Source: an uncultured Gammaproteobacteria bacterium (GTDB lineage Bacteria; Pseudomonadota; Gammaproteobacteria; PS1; Pseudothioglobaceae). Taken from it: DNA of 34,784 nt. Positions 9,952 to 24,038 of the stretch are shown here, one piece after another (the first letter of the stretch is position 1; the number at the start of each line of letters is the position of its first letter). The position numbers were made by a program, and so were the translations under genes. The stretch is from the NCBI GenBank assembly GCA_902511025.1, contig CABXDP010000006.1:1-34784 (forward strand), written 5' to 3'. Below the pieces are notes generated by a model. It was not told where the DNA came from. It searched no databases and saw only the letters and a program-made list of their open reading frames with translations.

Positions 9952-9997
9952 TGCTTAATTAAATCAAATTTGAGTTAAATATTTGCGGTAATTTGGC

Positions 9998-10663
9998 TTA
10001 AGTTTTGAAATAGTTATTATGAAGTTCTGTTTCTTCTTTATTCGCAAAAATTACCTTGATTTTTTCCTTATTTGATTTATTTTTCCTAATCATTGAGGAG
10101 CTAGCAATCTGAGGTTCGTTATTTAGATCTTCTTGAAAAAGAGTTGATTGACCTCCAGTCATCGCCAAATAAACCTGTGCAAGAATTTGAGCATCTAAAA
10201 GTGCTCCATGTCTTGTTCTCGCACTTGTGTCTACTCCAAATCTCCTGCAAAGAGCATCTAAGTTATGCATTGTACCTGGCCTTTGCTCTTTTGATAATTC
10301 AAGAGTGTCGATTACAGGACATAAATCTTCAATTTTAGTTTTATTACCATTTAACTTAAGTTCGTGATTAAGAAATCCCAAATCAAATGGAGCATTATGA
10401 ATAATGAGAGTAGATCCCTCAATAAACGAGATAAGATCATCTGATATTTGATTGAATTGAGGTTTATTAATTAAAAACTTATCTGTTATTCCATGAACTT
10501 TTACTGAATCTCCAACTGTGCGATTAGGTTGAACATATTTGTGAAATTCAGTATTTGTGATTTCTCTATTATCAATTTGAACAGCACCAACTTCGATAAC
10601 ACGATGTCCCTCTTTTGGATCGATACCTGTCGTCTCAGTATCAAGCACAATAAGTCTTTCCAT
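9998..10663 (-). CDS. dnaQ: DNA polymerase III epsilon subunit (3'-5' proofreading exonuclease)
   Basis: The 221-residue protein is a DEDDh exonuclease. The residues are visible as D8 and E10 in VLDTETTG, D94 in IHNAPFD, and H152 with D157 in RHGALLDAQILAQVYLAMTG. After the exonuclease domain, GGQSTLF at 171-176 resembles the sliding-clamp-binding motif of E. coli epsilon (QTSMAF), and a Lys-rich tail that would contact the polymerase subunit follows. Length is close to the E. coli protein (243). It is divergent from rpoZ; the two start codons are 62 bases apart. rnhA, often adjacent to dnaQ, is not here. Confidence 0.95.
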   Translation of the reverse strand: MERLIVLDTETTGIDPKEGHRVIEVGAVQIDNREITNTEFHKYVQPNRTVGDSVKVHGITDKFLINKPQFNQISDDLISFIEGSTLIIHNAPFDLGFLNHELKLNGNKTKIEDLCPVIDTLELSKEQRPGTMHNLDALCRRFGVDTSARTRHGALLDAQILAQVYLAMTGGQSTLFQEDLNNEPQIASSSMIRKNKSNKEKIKVIFANKEETELHNNYFKT

Positions 10664-10666
10664 TGT

Positions 10667-10695
10667 TTGAGTAATAAAGTAAAATAACTTATTTT
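10667..10695 (+). promoter_or_regulatory. Candidate promoter for rpoZ
   Basis: TTGAGT at 10667-10672 and TATTTT at 10690-10695 have a 17-base spacer and lie about 30 bases before the rpoZ ATG. The -35 falls just outside the divergent dnaQ start. The -10 is imperfect, so this is a tentative call. Confidence 0.35.
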
Positions 10696-10725
10696 AGCAT
10701 TCACCTCAAAAGGTATATCAATATT

Positions 10726-11070
10726 ATGGCAAGAGTTACAGTTGAAGATTGTTTAGATAAGGTACAAAATAGATTTGAATTAGTTCTAGTTGCAGCAAAG
10801 CGCGCGCACCAATTAAATTCTGGGGGTTTCAGGTCAACTTTAGATGTTGCTAAAGATAAACCAACTGTTTTAGCCTTAAGAGAGATTGAGGCGGGATTAA
10901 TTGATGCTTCAATACTAACTGAAGAGTACGCAATGGAAGAAGAGCTAAACGCTCAAGAAAAATTGGCAGACGAGGCTAAGATGAGCGAGGTTACTGAGGA
11001 GTTGTCTCAAGCAACTCTTGATTCAGAGGTTGAGTCGGACGCTCTAGAAGTCAAGGAAGAAGAACAATAA
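10726..11070 (+). CDS. rpoZ: RNA polymerase omega subunit
   Basis: The protein starts [20 protein letters not shown], nearly the E. coli omega N-terminus, and has [10 protein letters not shown] and [10 protein letters not shown], the conserved core that wraps the beta' C-terminus. The N-terminal ARVT stretch that in E. coli helps form ppGpp site 1 is intact, which fits the presence of dksA in this window. At 114 residues it is longer than the E. coli subunit (91) because of an acidic C-terminal tail of about 45 residues rich in Glu. gmk and spoT, common rpoZ neighbours in gammaproteobacteria, are absent; a terminator follows, so it seems monocistronic. Confidence 0.96.
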   Translation: MARVTVEDCLDKVQNRFELVLVAAKRAHQLNSGGFRSTLDVAKDKPTVLALREIEAGLIDASILTEEYAMEEELNAQEKLADEAKMSEVTEELSQATLDSEVESDALEVKEEEQ

Positions 11071-11093
11071 ATTTAATCCTTTGCGTTCAAATA

Positions 11094-11120
11094 AATGGCG
11101 CTATTGCGTCATTTTTTTTT
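11094..11120 (+). terminator. Rho-independent terminator of rpoZ
   Basis: AATGGCGC (11094-11101) pairs with GCGTCATT (11106-11113), an 8-base stem with one G-T pair and the loop TATT, running into nine T. It stands 24 bases after the rpoZ stop. Confidence 0.82.
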
Positions 11121-11204
11121 GCTCAAACAAAAACATTTTTAATTTAACTGTGTATTGAGTTTGGTAACATGGATTTTTTATGAGTTGATGAATCGGAGTT
11201 TTTG

Positions 11205-13121
11205 ATGAAGTATCCAATCATGCAAAGCAATAGAGAGCCTTTAATTAATGCTGAACAGTATCATTCAATGTATCAATACTCAATTGAGAATCCTGATGAT
11301 TTTTGGGCTGAGCAGGCTGAAAAATTTATAAGTTGGAATAGTCAGTGGGATAGAGTTTCAAATGTAGATTTTTCTGAGGGAAAAATTGCTTGGTTTGAAG
11401 GCGCAACTCTCAACGTTTCCTATAACTGCCTTGATCGCCACCTTCCAGAGCGCGCTACCCAAGTTGCCATTATTTGGGAGGGTGATGATCCTGATTCTAC
11501 CCAGTCTTTTACATATCAAGAGCTCTATGAGATGGTCTGTAAATTTGCAAATGGAATGAAAACCTTAGGCGTTGAGAAAGGGGATAGAATTTGTCTATAT
11601 ATGCCCATGATTGTAGAAGCAACTGTTGCGATGTTGGCCTGTGCAAGACTGGGTGCAATCCACTCAGTAGTATTTGGCGGCTTTTCACCAGATGCACTAA
11701 GGGATAGAATCTTGGATAGTGAGTGTAAGTTGGTTATCACAGCTGATGAAGGCGTTCGCGGTGGGAAATCTATCCCCTTGAAAGCTAATGTTGATATTGC
11801 AGTCAAAGAGTGTGAGTGTGTAGAAAATATTGTCGTGGTTAAAAGAACTGGAAATGAAATTAGCTGGTCTGAAAGAGATGTTTGGTACCATGATTTAGTT
11901 GAAGATGCACCAGCAACTTGTCCATGTGAGATGTTTGATGCTGAGATGCCTCTATTTATTCTCTATACTTCAGGGTCAACTGGCAAACCGAAGGGCGTTC
12001 TCCATACTTCAGGTGGTTACCTGTTGTATGCTGCAATGACGCACAAATATACCTTTGACTATCAAGAAGGCGATATTTATTGGTGTACTGCAGATGTGGG
12101 CTGGGTTACTGGGCACTCCTATATAGTGTATGGACCCCTAGCTAATGGAGCAACCTCTCTCATGTTTGAGGGGGTTCCGAATTATCCCGATGCTTCAAGA
12201 TTTTGGCAGGTAGTGGATAAACATCAGGTCAATATTTTTTATACCGCGCCAACTGCGATTAGGGCATTGATGGGCGCTGGAAATGAACTTGTTAAGCAAA
12301 CATCCAGGTCTAGTTTGAAGATATTAGGGACGGTTGGAGAGCCTATTAATCCTGAAGCCTGGGAGTGGTATTACAGCGTTGTTGGTGAGGAGAGGTGTCC
12401 AGTAGTTGATACCTGGTGGCAAACGGAAACAGGAGGCCACATGATAACTCCAATGCCTTTTGCAACTGAATTAAAACCAGGATCTGCAACGCAGCCTTTT
12501 TTTGGTGTTGAGCCGCAAGTTTTAACTGAGAGTGGTGAGGTGCTTGAAGGTGAGGCTTCTGGTGTTCTGGTGCTCGCTCGCTCATGGCCTGGCCAAATGA
12601 GAACTCTATATAACAATCATGAGCGCTTTATGGAGGCATACTTTTCAACATTCCAGGGTAAGTACTTTGCGGGTGATGGTGTAAAAAGAGATGCCGATGG
12701 TTATTATTGGATTACTGGAAGAGTCGATGATGTACTTAATATTTCTGGGCATCGCCTTGGAACTGCTGAAATAGAATCAGCGCTTGTCCTTCATAGCAAT
12801 GTAAGCGAAGCTGCGGTGGTTGGAATGCCACATGAGATAAAGGGTCAAGGCATCTATGCCTATGTTTCTTTGATGAGTGGTGTTGAGGGTACTGAGGAGC
12901 TGAAAAGTGATCTAGTAATGCTTGTCAGAAAAGAAATTGGTCCAATTGCAACCGTTGATAAGATTCAATTTGCACAGGGCTTACCCAAAACGCGATCAGG
13001 CAAAATCATGAGACGAATTCTGAGAAAGATTGCCGAGGATGATTATGAAGACCTGGGTGATACATCGACATTAGCTGAGCCTGGCGTTGTAGATGATTTA
13101 ATTTCCAATCGAGTTCAATAA
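11205..13121 (+). CDS. acs: Acetyl-CoA synthetase (AMP-forming)
   Basis: Acs makes acetyl-CoA from acetate, ATP and CoA via acetyl-AMP. The 638-residue protein has the normal length and the adenylate-forming motifs: P-loop-like [11 protein letters not shown] at 254-264, WWQTETGG in the acetate pocket region, the hinge [19 protein letters not shown], and the C-terminal [11 protein letters not shown] with K600 equivalent to the lysine inactivated by acetylation in Salmonella. I chose ATG 11205 over the in-frame TTG three bases upstream because CGGAGT at 11194-11199 spaces better to it. It is followed after 25 bases by an EamA transporter and probably leads a three-gene transcript. Confidence 0.97.
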   Translation: MKYPIMQSNREPLINAEQYHSMYQYSIENPDDFWAEQAEKFISWNSQWDRVSNVDFSEGKIAWFEGATLNVSYNCLDRHLPERATQVAIIWEGDDPDSTQSFTYQELYEMVCKFANGMKTLGVEKGDRICLYMPMIVEATVAMLACARLGAIHSVVFGGFSPDALRDRILDSECKLVITADEGVRGGKSIPLKANVDIAVKECECVENIVVVKRTGNEISWSERDVWYHDLVEDAPATCPCEMFDAEMPLFILYTSGSTGKPKGVLHTSGGYLLYAAMTHKYTFDYQEGDIYWCTADVGWVTGHSYIVYGPLANGATSLMFEGVPNYPDASRFWQVVDKHQVNIFYTAPTAIRALMGAGNELVKQTSRSSLKILGTVGEPINPEAWEWYYSVVGEERCPVVDTWWQTETGGHMITPMPFATELKPGSATQPFFGVEPQVLTESGEVLEGEASGVLVLARSWPGQMRTLYNNHERFMEAYFSTFQGKYFAGDGVKRDADGYYWITGRVDDVLNISGHRLGTAEIESALVLHSNVSEAAVVGMPHEIKGQGIYAYVSLMSGVEGTEELKSDLVMLVRKEIGPIATVDKIQFAQGLPKTRSGKIMRRILRKIAEDDYEDLGDTSTLAEPGVVDDLISNRVQ

Positions 13122-13146
13122 AAGTATTTAACTAACTTTAAAAGCA

Positions 13147-14028
13147 ATGAATGCGCTCCTATACTTTGTAGTACTTTTGGCGTGGGGTTCTTCCTGGTTC
13201 GCGATTAGTTTTCAACTTGGTGATGTTGCGCCACAAGTCTCAATAGTGTGGCGTTTCTTATTGGCATCACTGCTGCTTTTTGCTTGGTGTTATATTAGAG
13301 GGCTTAGGCTCAATTTTCCTTGGCGAGAGCATGCAAATTGGCTTTTGCTTGGTTTTTTTCTGTTTTGTATTAACTATATTTGTGCATACTTTGGAACCTT
13401 TTATTTAGCCACTGGCTTGATTTGTCTAATTTTTTCCACCCTGACCTTGTTTACCGTTTTCAATGGATTTGTTTTTTTCAAAAAACCAATAAGGCTTCCT
13501 ATTTTGATAGGAGCTATTGTTGGTATTGGCGGGCTTTCGATCATTTTTTCGAATGAGATCAGCAGCACTCAGTGGTCGTTAGATTCAGAAGTAGCTAAGG
13601 GATTTATCTGGATGCTACTAGCAACTTTTTTCGCATCTATCGGAATGCTGCTTTCCGGTCAATTTCAAGCTCGACAAATACCCTTAGTCCAGAGTAATGC
13701 TTTTAGTATGCTCTATGGGTCCATAATTCTAGTTTTATACATCAGCGTTAGTGATGTGAGTTTCAGCTTTGATCCAAGCTTTAGTTATGTTGTGTCGTTG
13801 ATTTATTTAGCTGTCGTTGCCTCAGTCATAGGTTTTGGGGTATACCTAAAGCTTGTTGGAAATATTGGTGCTGATAAGGCGTCCTATGTCAATATCTTTA
13901 CACCTACAATCGCACTCCTTTTATCGACACTCTTTGAGAACTATCAGTGGAGCTGGATTGGCTTAATAGGCGTATTATTAATTATAGTGGGAAACATTAT
14001 TGTCCTGTATGCAAAGCCGGTCAATTAG
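13147..14028 (+). CDS. EamA/DMT-family permease
   Basis: The 293-residue protein is made almost entirely of hydrophobic helices, about ten, in two halves that each match the EamA layout: the first starts with YFVVLLAWGSSWFAISFQLG and the second at about residue 150. Drug/metabolite transporters of this type usually export amino acids, nucleosides or other small metabolites from the cytoplasm. The substrate cannot be inferred. It lies 25 bases after acs and 23 bases before a nitroreductase gene on the same strand, so cotranscription is likely, but no shared pathway is evident. Confidence 0.88.
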   Translation: MNALLYFVVLLAWGSSWFAISFQLGDVAPQVSIVWRFLLASLLLFAWCYIRGLRLNFPWREHANWLLLGFFLFCINYICAYFGTFYLATGLICLIFSTLTLFTVFNGFVFFKKPIRLPILIGAIVGIGGLSIIFSNEISSTQWSLDSEVAKGFIWMLLATFFASIGMLLSGQFQARQIPLVQSNAFSMLYGSIILVLYISVSDVSFSFDPSFSYVVSLIYLAVVASVIGFGVYLKLVGNIGADKASYVNIFTPTIALLLSTLFENYQWSWIGLIGVLLIIVGNIIVLYAKPVN

Positions 14029-14051
14029 ATTATTTGAATTCAGTGGAGTAA

Positions 14052-14720
14052 ATGATGGATGTGAAAACTGCTTTATTAAAACGAAAATCTACAAGAGCTT
14101 TTCTAGATAAAGAGGTTTCAATTGATGTGATCAATGAAATTATTGATCAGTCTAAAACCGCTCCTTCGGGAGTGAATACTCAGCCATGGCAGGTTGCGGT
14201 ATTAACTGGTAAAAGCAAAGATATTCTTTGCAATAAATTTGAGAAAGCTTTCAGAGATGGGCATAAAGGCGCGATGGATTATAAGTATTATCCCGTTGAA
14301 TGGAAAAATGAATACAAAGAAAGAAGAAAGGAATGCGGCTTACTACTCTACTCAACCCTAGAGATTATGCGGGAGGACAAGGAAAGACAAATCAATCAAT
14401 GGGCTCTAAATTATCAAGCATTTAATGCGCCAGTCATTCTTCTTTTTTTTATTGATAAGACTATGGAGAAAGGCTCATTTATGGATTATGGTATGTTTAT
14501 TCAATCCATTATGCTCTCGGCTGTAGAGAATGGTCTCGCTACTTGTCCACAGGCAGCTCTAGGAGAGTATCCTGATATTATCCGTCAAGAGCTCCCAGAG
14601 TATAAAGACAAGCTTGTTCTATGCGGGTTAGCAATAGGTTACGAAGATAAAAAACACATCGTTAATTCCTATAGAACAACTAGAGAGAGTCTAGAGGGTT
14701 TTGTCAATTATTATTCTTGA
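14052..14720 (+). CDS. Nitroreductase-family FMN oxidoreductase
   Basis: The 222-residue protein has the FMN-binding signatures of the nitroreductase family: KRKSTRAFLDKEV near the N-terminus, APSGVNTQPWQVAVLTG at about residues 37-53, and CGLAIGYEDK near the C-terminus that closes the flavin site. Such enzymes are usually dimeric NAD(P)H-dependent reductases acting on nitro compounds, quinones or enones; the natural substrate is not predictable. GGAG before the tandem ATG codons supports the start, and ATG 14055 is an equally possible start. It ends 9 bases from the convergent coiled-coil gene. Confidence 0.88.
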   Translation: MMDVKTALLKRKSTRAFLDKEVSIDVINEIIDQSKTAPSGVNTQPWQVAVLTGKSKDILCNKFEKAFRDGHKGAMDYKYYPVEWKNEYKERRKECGLLLYSTLEIMREDKERQINQWALNYQAFNAPVILLFFIDKTMEKGSFMDYGMFIQSIMLSAVENGLATCPQAALGEYPDIIRQELPEYKDKLVLCGLAIGYEDKKHIVNSYRTTRESLEGFVNYYS

Positions 14721-14729
14721 GAAAAATAT

Positions 14730-15176
14730 TTAAAGCTGCTCTTCGAGAAGCTCGATTTCAAATTGACTCAACTCAAGCTCAATTAAAGTGCTTTCTAATT
14801 GTTCTCTCAAAGAATTTATTTCCTTCTCATTCATTGAAACTATTGAGTCACCTTGAATTAACCTAGATTCTAATTCATCATGTTTTATTTGAATCAAATT
14901 GATTTCATCCTCAAGGACCGTTACTTTGCTGGACGAGATTAGAAGCTTTTTGCTAGTTTTCTTGAGCTCATCAAGTGTATTGATTAGTTGGGTATCAAGC
15001 TCATCAAGCTGAAGTTTGAGGCTCGTAATATCAGTTTTGTATTGTGTAATCTCATCTGAATTATCTAGGTTAATGATGACAGGCTCTGGAGGCTCAGCGT
15101 TGTATTGAGAGTAGGAGTAACCAATGAAGAAAACAAGGACAACCGAAATTAAATAGAAGGCGATTTTTTGATTCAT
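14730..15176 (-). CDS. Membrane-anchored coiled-coil protein, unknown function
   Basis: I do not recognise this protein. With the start at ATG 15176 it has 148 residues: a single N-terminal membrane helix (IAFYLISVVLVFFIGYSYS, about residues 5-23), a short Pro-rich linker (AEPPEPV), and then about 110 residues of Leu/Ile/Glu heptads without proline, a strong coiled-coil pattern. An ATG at 15218 would add 14 residues overlapping hemB; the later start places the hydrophobic helix properly. It follows hemB by 13 bases on the same strand. A bitopic inner-membrane protein with the coil in the periplasm or cytoplasm is as far as the sequence goes. Confidence 0.72.
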   Translation of the reverse strand: MNQKIAFYLISVVLVFFIGYSYSQYNAEPPEPVIINLDNSDEITQYKTDITSLKLQLDELDTQLINTLDELKKTSKKLLISSSKVTVLEDEINLIQIKHDELESRLIQGDSIVSMNEKEINSLREQLESTLIELELSQFEIELLEEQL

Positions 15177-15189
15177 TTCAATTTTATTA

Positions 15190-18089
<2,900 letters not shown>

Positions 18090-18097
18090 GCAAGACT

Positions 18098-19357
18098 CTA
18101 AGTTTTAATGAATGGCTCTAAAGCCATCATAGCTTTGTTGACTGCGCCTTGATTATTCTCAAAAGTTTTCCTTGCGTTAGAACCAAGCATACTCCTTCTT
18201 GGTTCATTCATTAGTAGTTCAGAGATTGTCTGCATAAGTTCATCTGCGTTAGCTACCTGAATGGATGCATCATTATCTAGGAGCTGCTTTGAAATCTCTT
18301 CAAAGTTATAGGTGCTTGGACCAAAAATAATTGGCTTTGTTAACGAGGCGGCTTCCAGCATATTTTGACTACCATTATCCGTCAGGCTTCCACCAATAAA
18401 GGCAATGTCACAGATGGAATAGTAAGTCATCATCTCTCCCATACTATCTCCAATCAGAATATCAGTATCCTCAGTGCATTGATCAATCTTTGACCTTCTT
18501 TGGACATTAAAGCCAGCATTCTTGGCAATTTTGAAGGCTTCATCAAATCTTTCAGGGTGTCTTGGAATAATTACAAGAAGAGTATTCAAGAGATCCTTAA
18601 ACCTTAGATAGCTCTCAATAATTAATTGTTCTTCACCCACCCTCGTGCTTGCAAAAACTGTCACGGATCTTTCACCTACCATCTGCCTCAAAGTTTTGAT
18701 TAAATTTGAATCAACTGAATCAGTGCTATCAAACTTTAAGCTGCCTATTGTAAGCAAGCTTTCTTTTTTTGCCCCAAGAGTGATGAATCGATCTGAAGAA
18801 AAGTTGTTTTGCGAACAAATAACAGTAAGCTTTCTAAGAGTCTCTCTGACAAGTTTTTTGGTAAATCTTTGATATTTATGGAACGATTTTTCTGATAAAC
18901 GTGCGTTGATAAGGGCTACAGCTATATTTTTTTTATTGAGTATATGTATCAAGTTTGGCCATATCTCAGTCTCCATCAAAATACAAATTTCAGGTTTAAT
19001 TTTGCCAAGAAAGGAATTAATTATTAGCTTTGCATCAAAAGGTAAAAAGTAGTGAACGACATTGTCTTTGTAATGATTTTTAACAGCTAAAGCGCCTGTC
19101 ATTGTTGTCGTAGTAATGACTATTTTATAATTTTGATACTGACTAAGAATGGCATCAATTAAAGGTTTTGAGGCATTAAACTCTCCTACTGAGACGCTAT
19201 GAATCCAGATCACTCTTCCGGATATTTTTTTGACGAATCCTAACTGATTTTTAAGCTTTAGCTTCCATGAGGGGTCATGAGAATCTTTTAAAAGTATCTT
19301 TAAGAGTGCAAATGGAATACTGAGCCAAATGATCAAAGAGTATAGGAATCTATTCAT
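18098..19357 (-). CDS. waaA: 3-deoxy-D-manno-octulosonic acid (Kdo) transferase
   Basis: WaaA (KdtA) adds Kdo to lipid IVA at the cytoplasmic face of the inner membrane during lipopolysaccharide synthesis. The 419-residue protein has an N-terminal membrane anchor (residues about 3-22), WIHSVSVGEFNASKPLIDAI with the catalytic-type E59, ETEIWPNLIHIL, and the CMP-Kdo site GGSLTDNGSQNMLEAASLTK followed by the Glu of NFEEIS. Length and order are those of the family. It shows that the organism makes lipid A with Kdo. It is convergent with thiC (8-base gap) and divergent from obgE. Confidence 0.95.
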   Translation of the reverse strand: MNRFLYSLIIWLSIPFALLKILLKDSHDPSWKLKLKNQLGFVKKISGRVIWIHSVSVGEFNASKPLIDAILSQYQNYKIVITTTTMTGALAVKNHYKDNVVHYFLPFDAKLIINSFLGKIKPEICILMETEIWPNLIHILNKKNIAVALINARLSEKSFHKYQRFTKKLVRETLRKLTVICSQNNFSSDRFITLGAKKESLLTIGSLKFDSTDSVDSNLIKTLRQMVGERSVTVFASTRVGEEQLIIESYLRFKDLLNTLLVIIPRHPERFDEAFKIAKNAGFNVQRRSKIDQCTEDTDILIGDSMGEMMTYYSICDIAFIGGSLTDNGSQNMLEAASLTKPIIFGPSTYNFEEISKQLLDNDASIQVANADELMQTISELLMNEPRRSMLGSNARKTFENNQGAVNKAMMALEPFIKT

Positions 19358-19446
19358 TAAGTAATTTGATTAGATAATATTTTTGATTTCTCATATAGTT
19401 AAATCCTTCAATTATGTTCTAAAGGGCTTATGAAAGGCAAAAAAGG

Positions 19447-19452
19447 TATAAT
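19447..19452 (+). promoter_or_regulatory. Candidate -10 element upstream of obgE
   Basis: A perfect TATAAT sits in the 205-base waaA/obgE gap, 111 bases before the obgE ATG. No good -35 hexamer lies at 16-18 bases, so the call is weak. The rest of this gap is AT-rich and shows no gene or folded RNA that I can support. Confidence 0.35.
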
Positions 19453-19526
19453 AGTTCGCTGATATTATAGCTTTATCGTATAACTTTCATCACATCTATT
19501 TTTCTTTGAATGTTTCGTTACTATGA

Positions 19527-21329
<1,803 letters not shown>

Positions 21330-21336
<7 letters not shown>

Positions 21337-21803
21337 CATATATTGGCTTAGGCTCAAATCTTCAGAACCCAAGGTTACAAATTGAAAATGCCCTCAGATC
21401 TCTAAGGGATTCTGATGGGATAGAGTTATTAATGGTATCCAGTTTATATGAATCAAAACCGCTTCTTGATATGCCTGGTCCTAACTATGTCAATGCAGTT
21501 TGTAAAATAAATACCAACCTAAATGCTATAGATTTGTTAGAAATTTGTCAGTTTATTGAGAACAATCAGAAAAGAGTTAGGAAGGTAAAATGGGGTTCAA
21601 GAACAATTGATTTAGATATACTGCTCTATGAGCAACAAATTATTTCGAGTGATAGATTATCTATCCCTCACCCTGAAATGATCGATAGAGCCTTTGTTAT
21701 GGTTCCTTTGCATGAAATAGACAAAGAAATAAATGTACCCCTTTTAGGACCGGTTAAAAAATTAATAGACAGAATTAACAAACTTGATGTAAAAAAAATA
21801 TGA
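21330..21803 (+). CDS. folK: 2-amino-4-hydroxy-6-hydroxymethyldihydropteridine pyrophosphokinase
   Basis: FolK transfers pyrophosphate to hydroxymethyl-dihydropterin in folate synthesis. I place the start at TTG 21330, seven bases before the end of proB and 8 bases after AGGAAC; this gives 157 residues beginning (M)LAYIGLGSNLQNP, exactly where the family starts. The only upstream ATG frame adds 22 basic residues buried in proB with no family resemblance. ATP and pterin motifs are KRVRKVKWGSRTIDLDILLY and IPHPEMIDRAFVMVPLHEI. The stop overlaps the panB ATG (ATGA). Confidence 0.93.
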
Positions 21804-22582
21804 AGCATTCGGAGTTAAGTTTATTTAAAGAACAGGGCCAAAAAATTACCTGCCTGACAGCCTATGACGCATCAATGGCTAAAATCCTTGACCAGTCAGG
21901 GGTTGATGCGATATTAATTGGCGACTCTCTTGGAATGGTTATCCAAGGAGGAGAGAATACGAGATCAGTTTCAATCAATGACATGATCTATCACACCTCT
22001 ATAGTTTCTGATTCTAGTAGCAATGCGCTCGTAATTGCTGACATGCCTTTTGCAAGCTATGATAGCTCTGATGATGCTCTTGAAAATGCGAAATCATTGA
22101 TAGATGCTGGAGCAAGAATGGTTAAGATTGAAGGCGGAAGTGAGCACTCAGATGTGATTAAAACTTTAATCTCAAACAACATTAATATTTGTGGTCATTT
22201 AGGCCTTCAGCCTCAGCTAGTGATCAAATCGGATGATTACAGGATTCAAGGCAGAGATGAAAGTTCTGCCCAGACAATTTTTGATAATGCACTACTCCTA
22301 GAGTCTTTAGGAGTGAGTGTCTTGGTGCTCGAATGTATTCCGAGTGATTTAGCAAAAACTATCAGTGAAAATTTGACCATACCAACTATCGGTATCGGGG
22401 CTGGAGTTAATTGCGACGGGCAGGTACTAGTCAGTTACGATATGTTAGGAATTACTACTGGCAAGCAGCCAAGGTTTGTAAGGAATTTCTTAAGCAATCA
22501 AATCACCATTTCTGATGCAGTAGAGTCATTTGTTGCGGAGGTTAAAGAAGGGACTTTTCCTTCTGAAAGTGAGAGTTATTGA
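21800..22582 (+). CDS. panB: 3-methyl-2-oxobutanoate hydroxymethyltransferase
   Basis: PanB makes ketopantoate from alpha-ketoisovalerate and methylene-tetrahydrofolate, the first committed step to pantothenate. The 260-residue protein has CLTAYDASMAKILDQSGVD, ILIGDSLGMVIQGGENT with metal-binding Asp residues, MVKIEGGSEH and CGHLGLQPQ, all standard. The neighbouring folK links folate, which supplies the one-carbon donor, and panC performs the later condensation. Both ends overlap the neighbouring coding sequences, so the three are translated from one message. Confidence 0.97.
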   Translation: MKHSELSLFKEQGQKITCLTAYDASMAKILDQSGVDAILIGDSLGMVIQGGENTRSVSINDMIYHTSIVSDSSSNALVIADMPFASYDSSDDALENAKSLIDAGARMVKIEGGSEHSDVIKTLISNNINICGHLGLQPQLVIKSDDYRIQGRDESSAQTIFDNALLLESLGVSVLVLECIPSDLAKTISENLTIPTIGIGAGVNCDGQVLVSYDMLGITTGKQPRFVRNFLSNQITISDAVESFVAEVKEGTFPSESESY

Positions 22583-23427
22583 TGCACACCTATAAAACGC
22601 AGAAAGACCTTGAGCTCTATTTAGATAGCATGCGAGAGAACGGCAAAAATATTGCTCTGGTTCCAACCATGGGCGGTCTTCATGATGGGCATCTTTCTTT
22701 AGTCGATAAAGCCAAAAGCCTTGCTGAGATAGTTATTGTTAGCATCTTTGTCAATCCCACGCAGTTTGCAAGAGGTGAGGACTTTGATGATTATCCAAAT
22801 ACCTTTGAATCAGACAAGTTGCTATTACAGTCAAAAAATGTTGACGCATTATTTCTTCCTTCCAAAGAGGAAATATACCCGCACGGAACATTATCTGACT
22901 ACAAGGTTGGGGCTATTGGCCAGATACTCTGTGGTGCTTTTCGGCCTAGTCATTTTGATGGCGTTGCACAAGTAGTTAAACGGTTTTTTGAAATTGTTAA
23001 GCCTAACTATGCCGTCTTTGGTGAGAAAGACTTTCAGCAGCTACTCATCATTCAATCATTAGTTAAGAATCTCAATTTAAATTTAAAAATTGAATCCATG
23101 CCGACTCAAAGGGAGAAAGATGGATTGGCAATGAGTACCAGAAATCAATATTTGAGTGATTTAGATCGTGAGCGGGCACCCCATTTTTATAGAGTCTTAT
23201 GTGATGTCAGGGATTCAATATTGATTGAAAATTCACTAACTGATGCTAAAAAAGATGCAATCAAAAGACTCAGTCAAAACTTTGAAGTTGAATATTTAGA
23301 AGTTTTAGATGCAAATAACCTTACACAAATCGAGACTAAAACCAAAGAAATTATTATAATATCTGCAATAAGGTTTGGTGGAACTCGCCTGATTGATAAT
23401 GTAGTATTTAGGAGAATGAATGTTTAG
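22582..23427 (+). CDS. panC: Pantothenate synthetase
   Basis: PanC condenses pantoate and beta-alanine with ATP. From ATG 22582 (MHTYKTQKDLELYL), overlapping the panB stop as TGATG, it has 281 residues; a TTG three bases earlier is in frame but unnecessary. ATP-site motif PTMGGLHDGHLSLV contains H34 and H37 of the HxGH signature, IFVNPTQFARGEDFDDYP is the pantoate site, FGEKDFQQLLII and MSTRNQYLS complete the active site. panD, for beta-alanine, is not in this window. The last 8 bases overlap nfuA. Confidence 0.96.
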   Translation: MHTYKTQKDLELYLDSMRENGKNIALVPTMGGLHDGHLSLVDKAKSLAEIVIVSIFVNPTQFARGEDFDDYPNTFESDKLLLQSKNVDALFLPSKEEIYPHGTLSDYKVGAIGQILCGAFRPSHFDGVAQVVKRFFEIVKPNYAVFGEKDFQQLLIIQSLVKNLNLNLKIESMPTQREKDGLAMSTRNQYLSDLDRERAPHFYRVLCDVRDSILIENSLTDAKKDAIKRLSQNFEVEYLEVLDANNLTQIETKTKEIIIISAIRFGGTRLIDNVVFRRMNV

Positions 23428-23998
23428 TATTACCGAAGAAGCGGAAATTTATGTTGCAGATCTTTTTGAGCAGCAGGACGAAAAAGACCTTGGTCTGAAG
23501 GTAGATGTCGAAAAACCTGGGACTCCAGTTGCAACAGTAACATTTAACTTTTGCATTAAAAGTGATCTCCCTGAAACCTACCAAGAGTTCCCCTTTGTTG
23601 GTTTCAGTGCTTTTATTGATGAGTCCAATAATCACTATCTTAGTGACTCGCATGTCGCTTTGAAGGTTGATGGGACCAATAAAAAATTAACGATTACAGC
23701 TCCCAATGCCAAGGGTGAAGCGCCTAAGGATGATGCGCCCCTAGAAGAAAAAGTACTTTTCACAATCGTCACTGAAGTTAATCCTAGCCTTGCCTCTCAT
23801 GGAGGATTTGTTGATCTTGTTGAAATTACTAAAAAGAAAGAAGTTGTTCTCAACTTTGGTGGGGGATGCCAAGGCTGCAGTTCGGTTAATATGACTCTTA
23901 AAGATGGTGTTGAAAAGCAACTCAAAGGCTTATATCCAGAAATTTCTGCTGTTCTTGATGCAACGGATCATTCTTATAAGGAAAACGCTTACATGTAG
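23420..23998 (+). CDS. nfuA: Fe-S cluster carrier NfuA
   Basis: NfuA holds and delivers [4Fe-4S] clusters to target enzymes. The 192-residue protein has an N-terminal degenerate A-type scaffold domain (residues 1-95) and a C-terminal Nfu domain with HGGFVDLVEI and the cluster motif C150-x2-C153 in GGGCQGCSSVNMTLKDGVE. An AGGAG site lies just before its ATG inside the panC end. Likely clients in this window include NadA and ThiC, both of which need [4Fe-4S] clusters; that link is inference. Confidence 0.95.
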   Translation: MFSITEEAEIYVADLFEQQDEKDLGLKVDVEKPGTPVATVTFNFCIKSDLPETYQEFPFVGFSAFIDESNNHYLSDSHVALKVDGTNKKLTITAPNAKGEAPKDDAPLEEKVLFTIVTEVNPSLASHGGFVDLVEITKKKEVVLNFGGGCQGCSSVNMTLKDGVEKQLKGLYPEISAVLDATDHSYKENAYM

Positions 23999-24038
23999 CT
24001 CTCTAGCATTCTACTGCTAGACTAATTTAAGGGGAAGA

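Noticed and set aside
12346-12616. Two antisense frames within acs
   Set aside because: They mirror conserved acs codons and have low-complexity, non-protein-like composition.
24002-24021. Hairpin TCTAGCA/TGCTAGA between nfuA and the deacetylase-like gene
   Set aside because: The 7-base stem has no T run and the ribosome site of the next gene follows, so it is unlikely to be a terminator.
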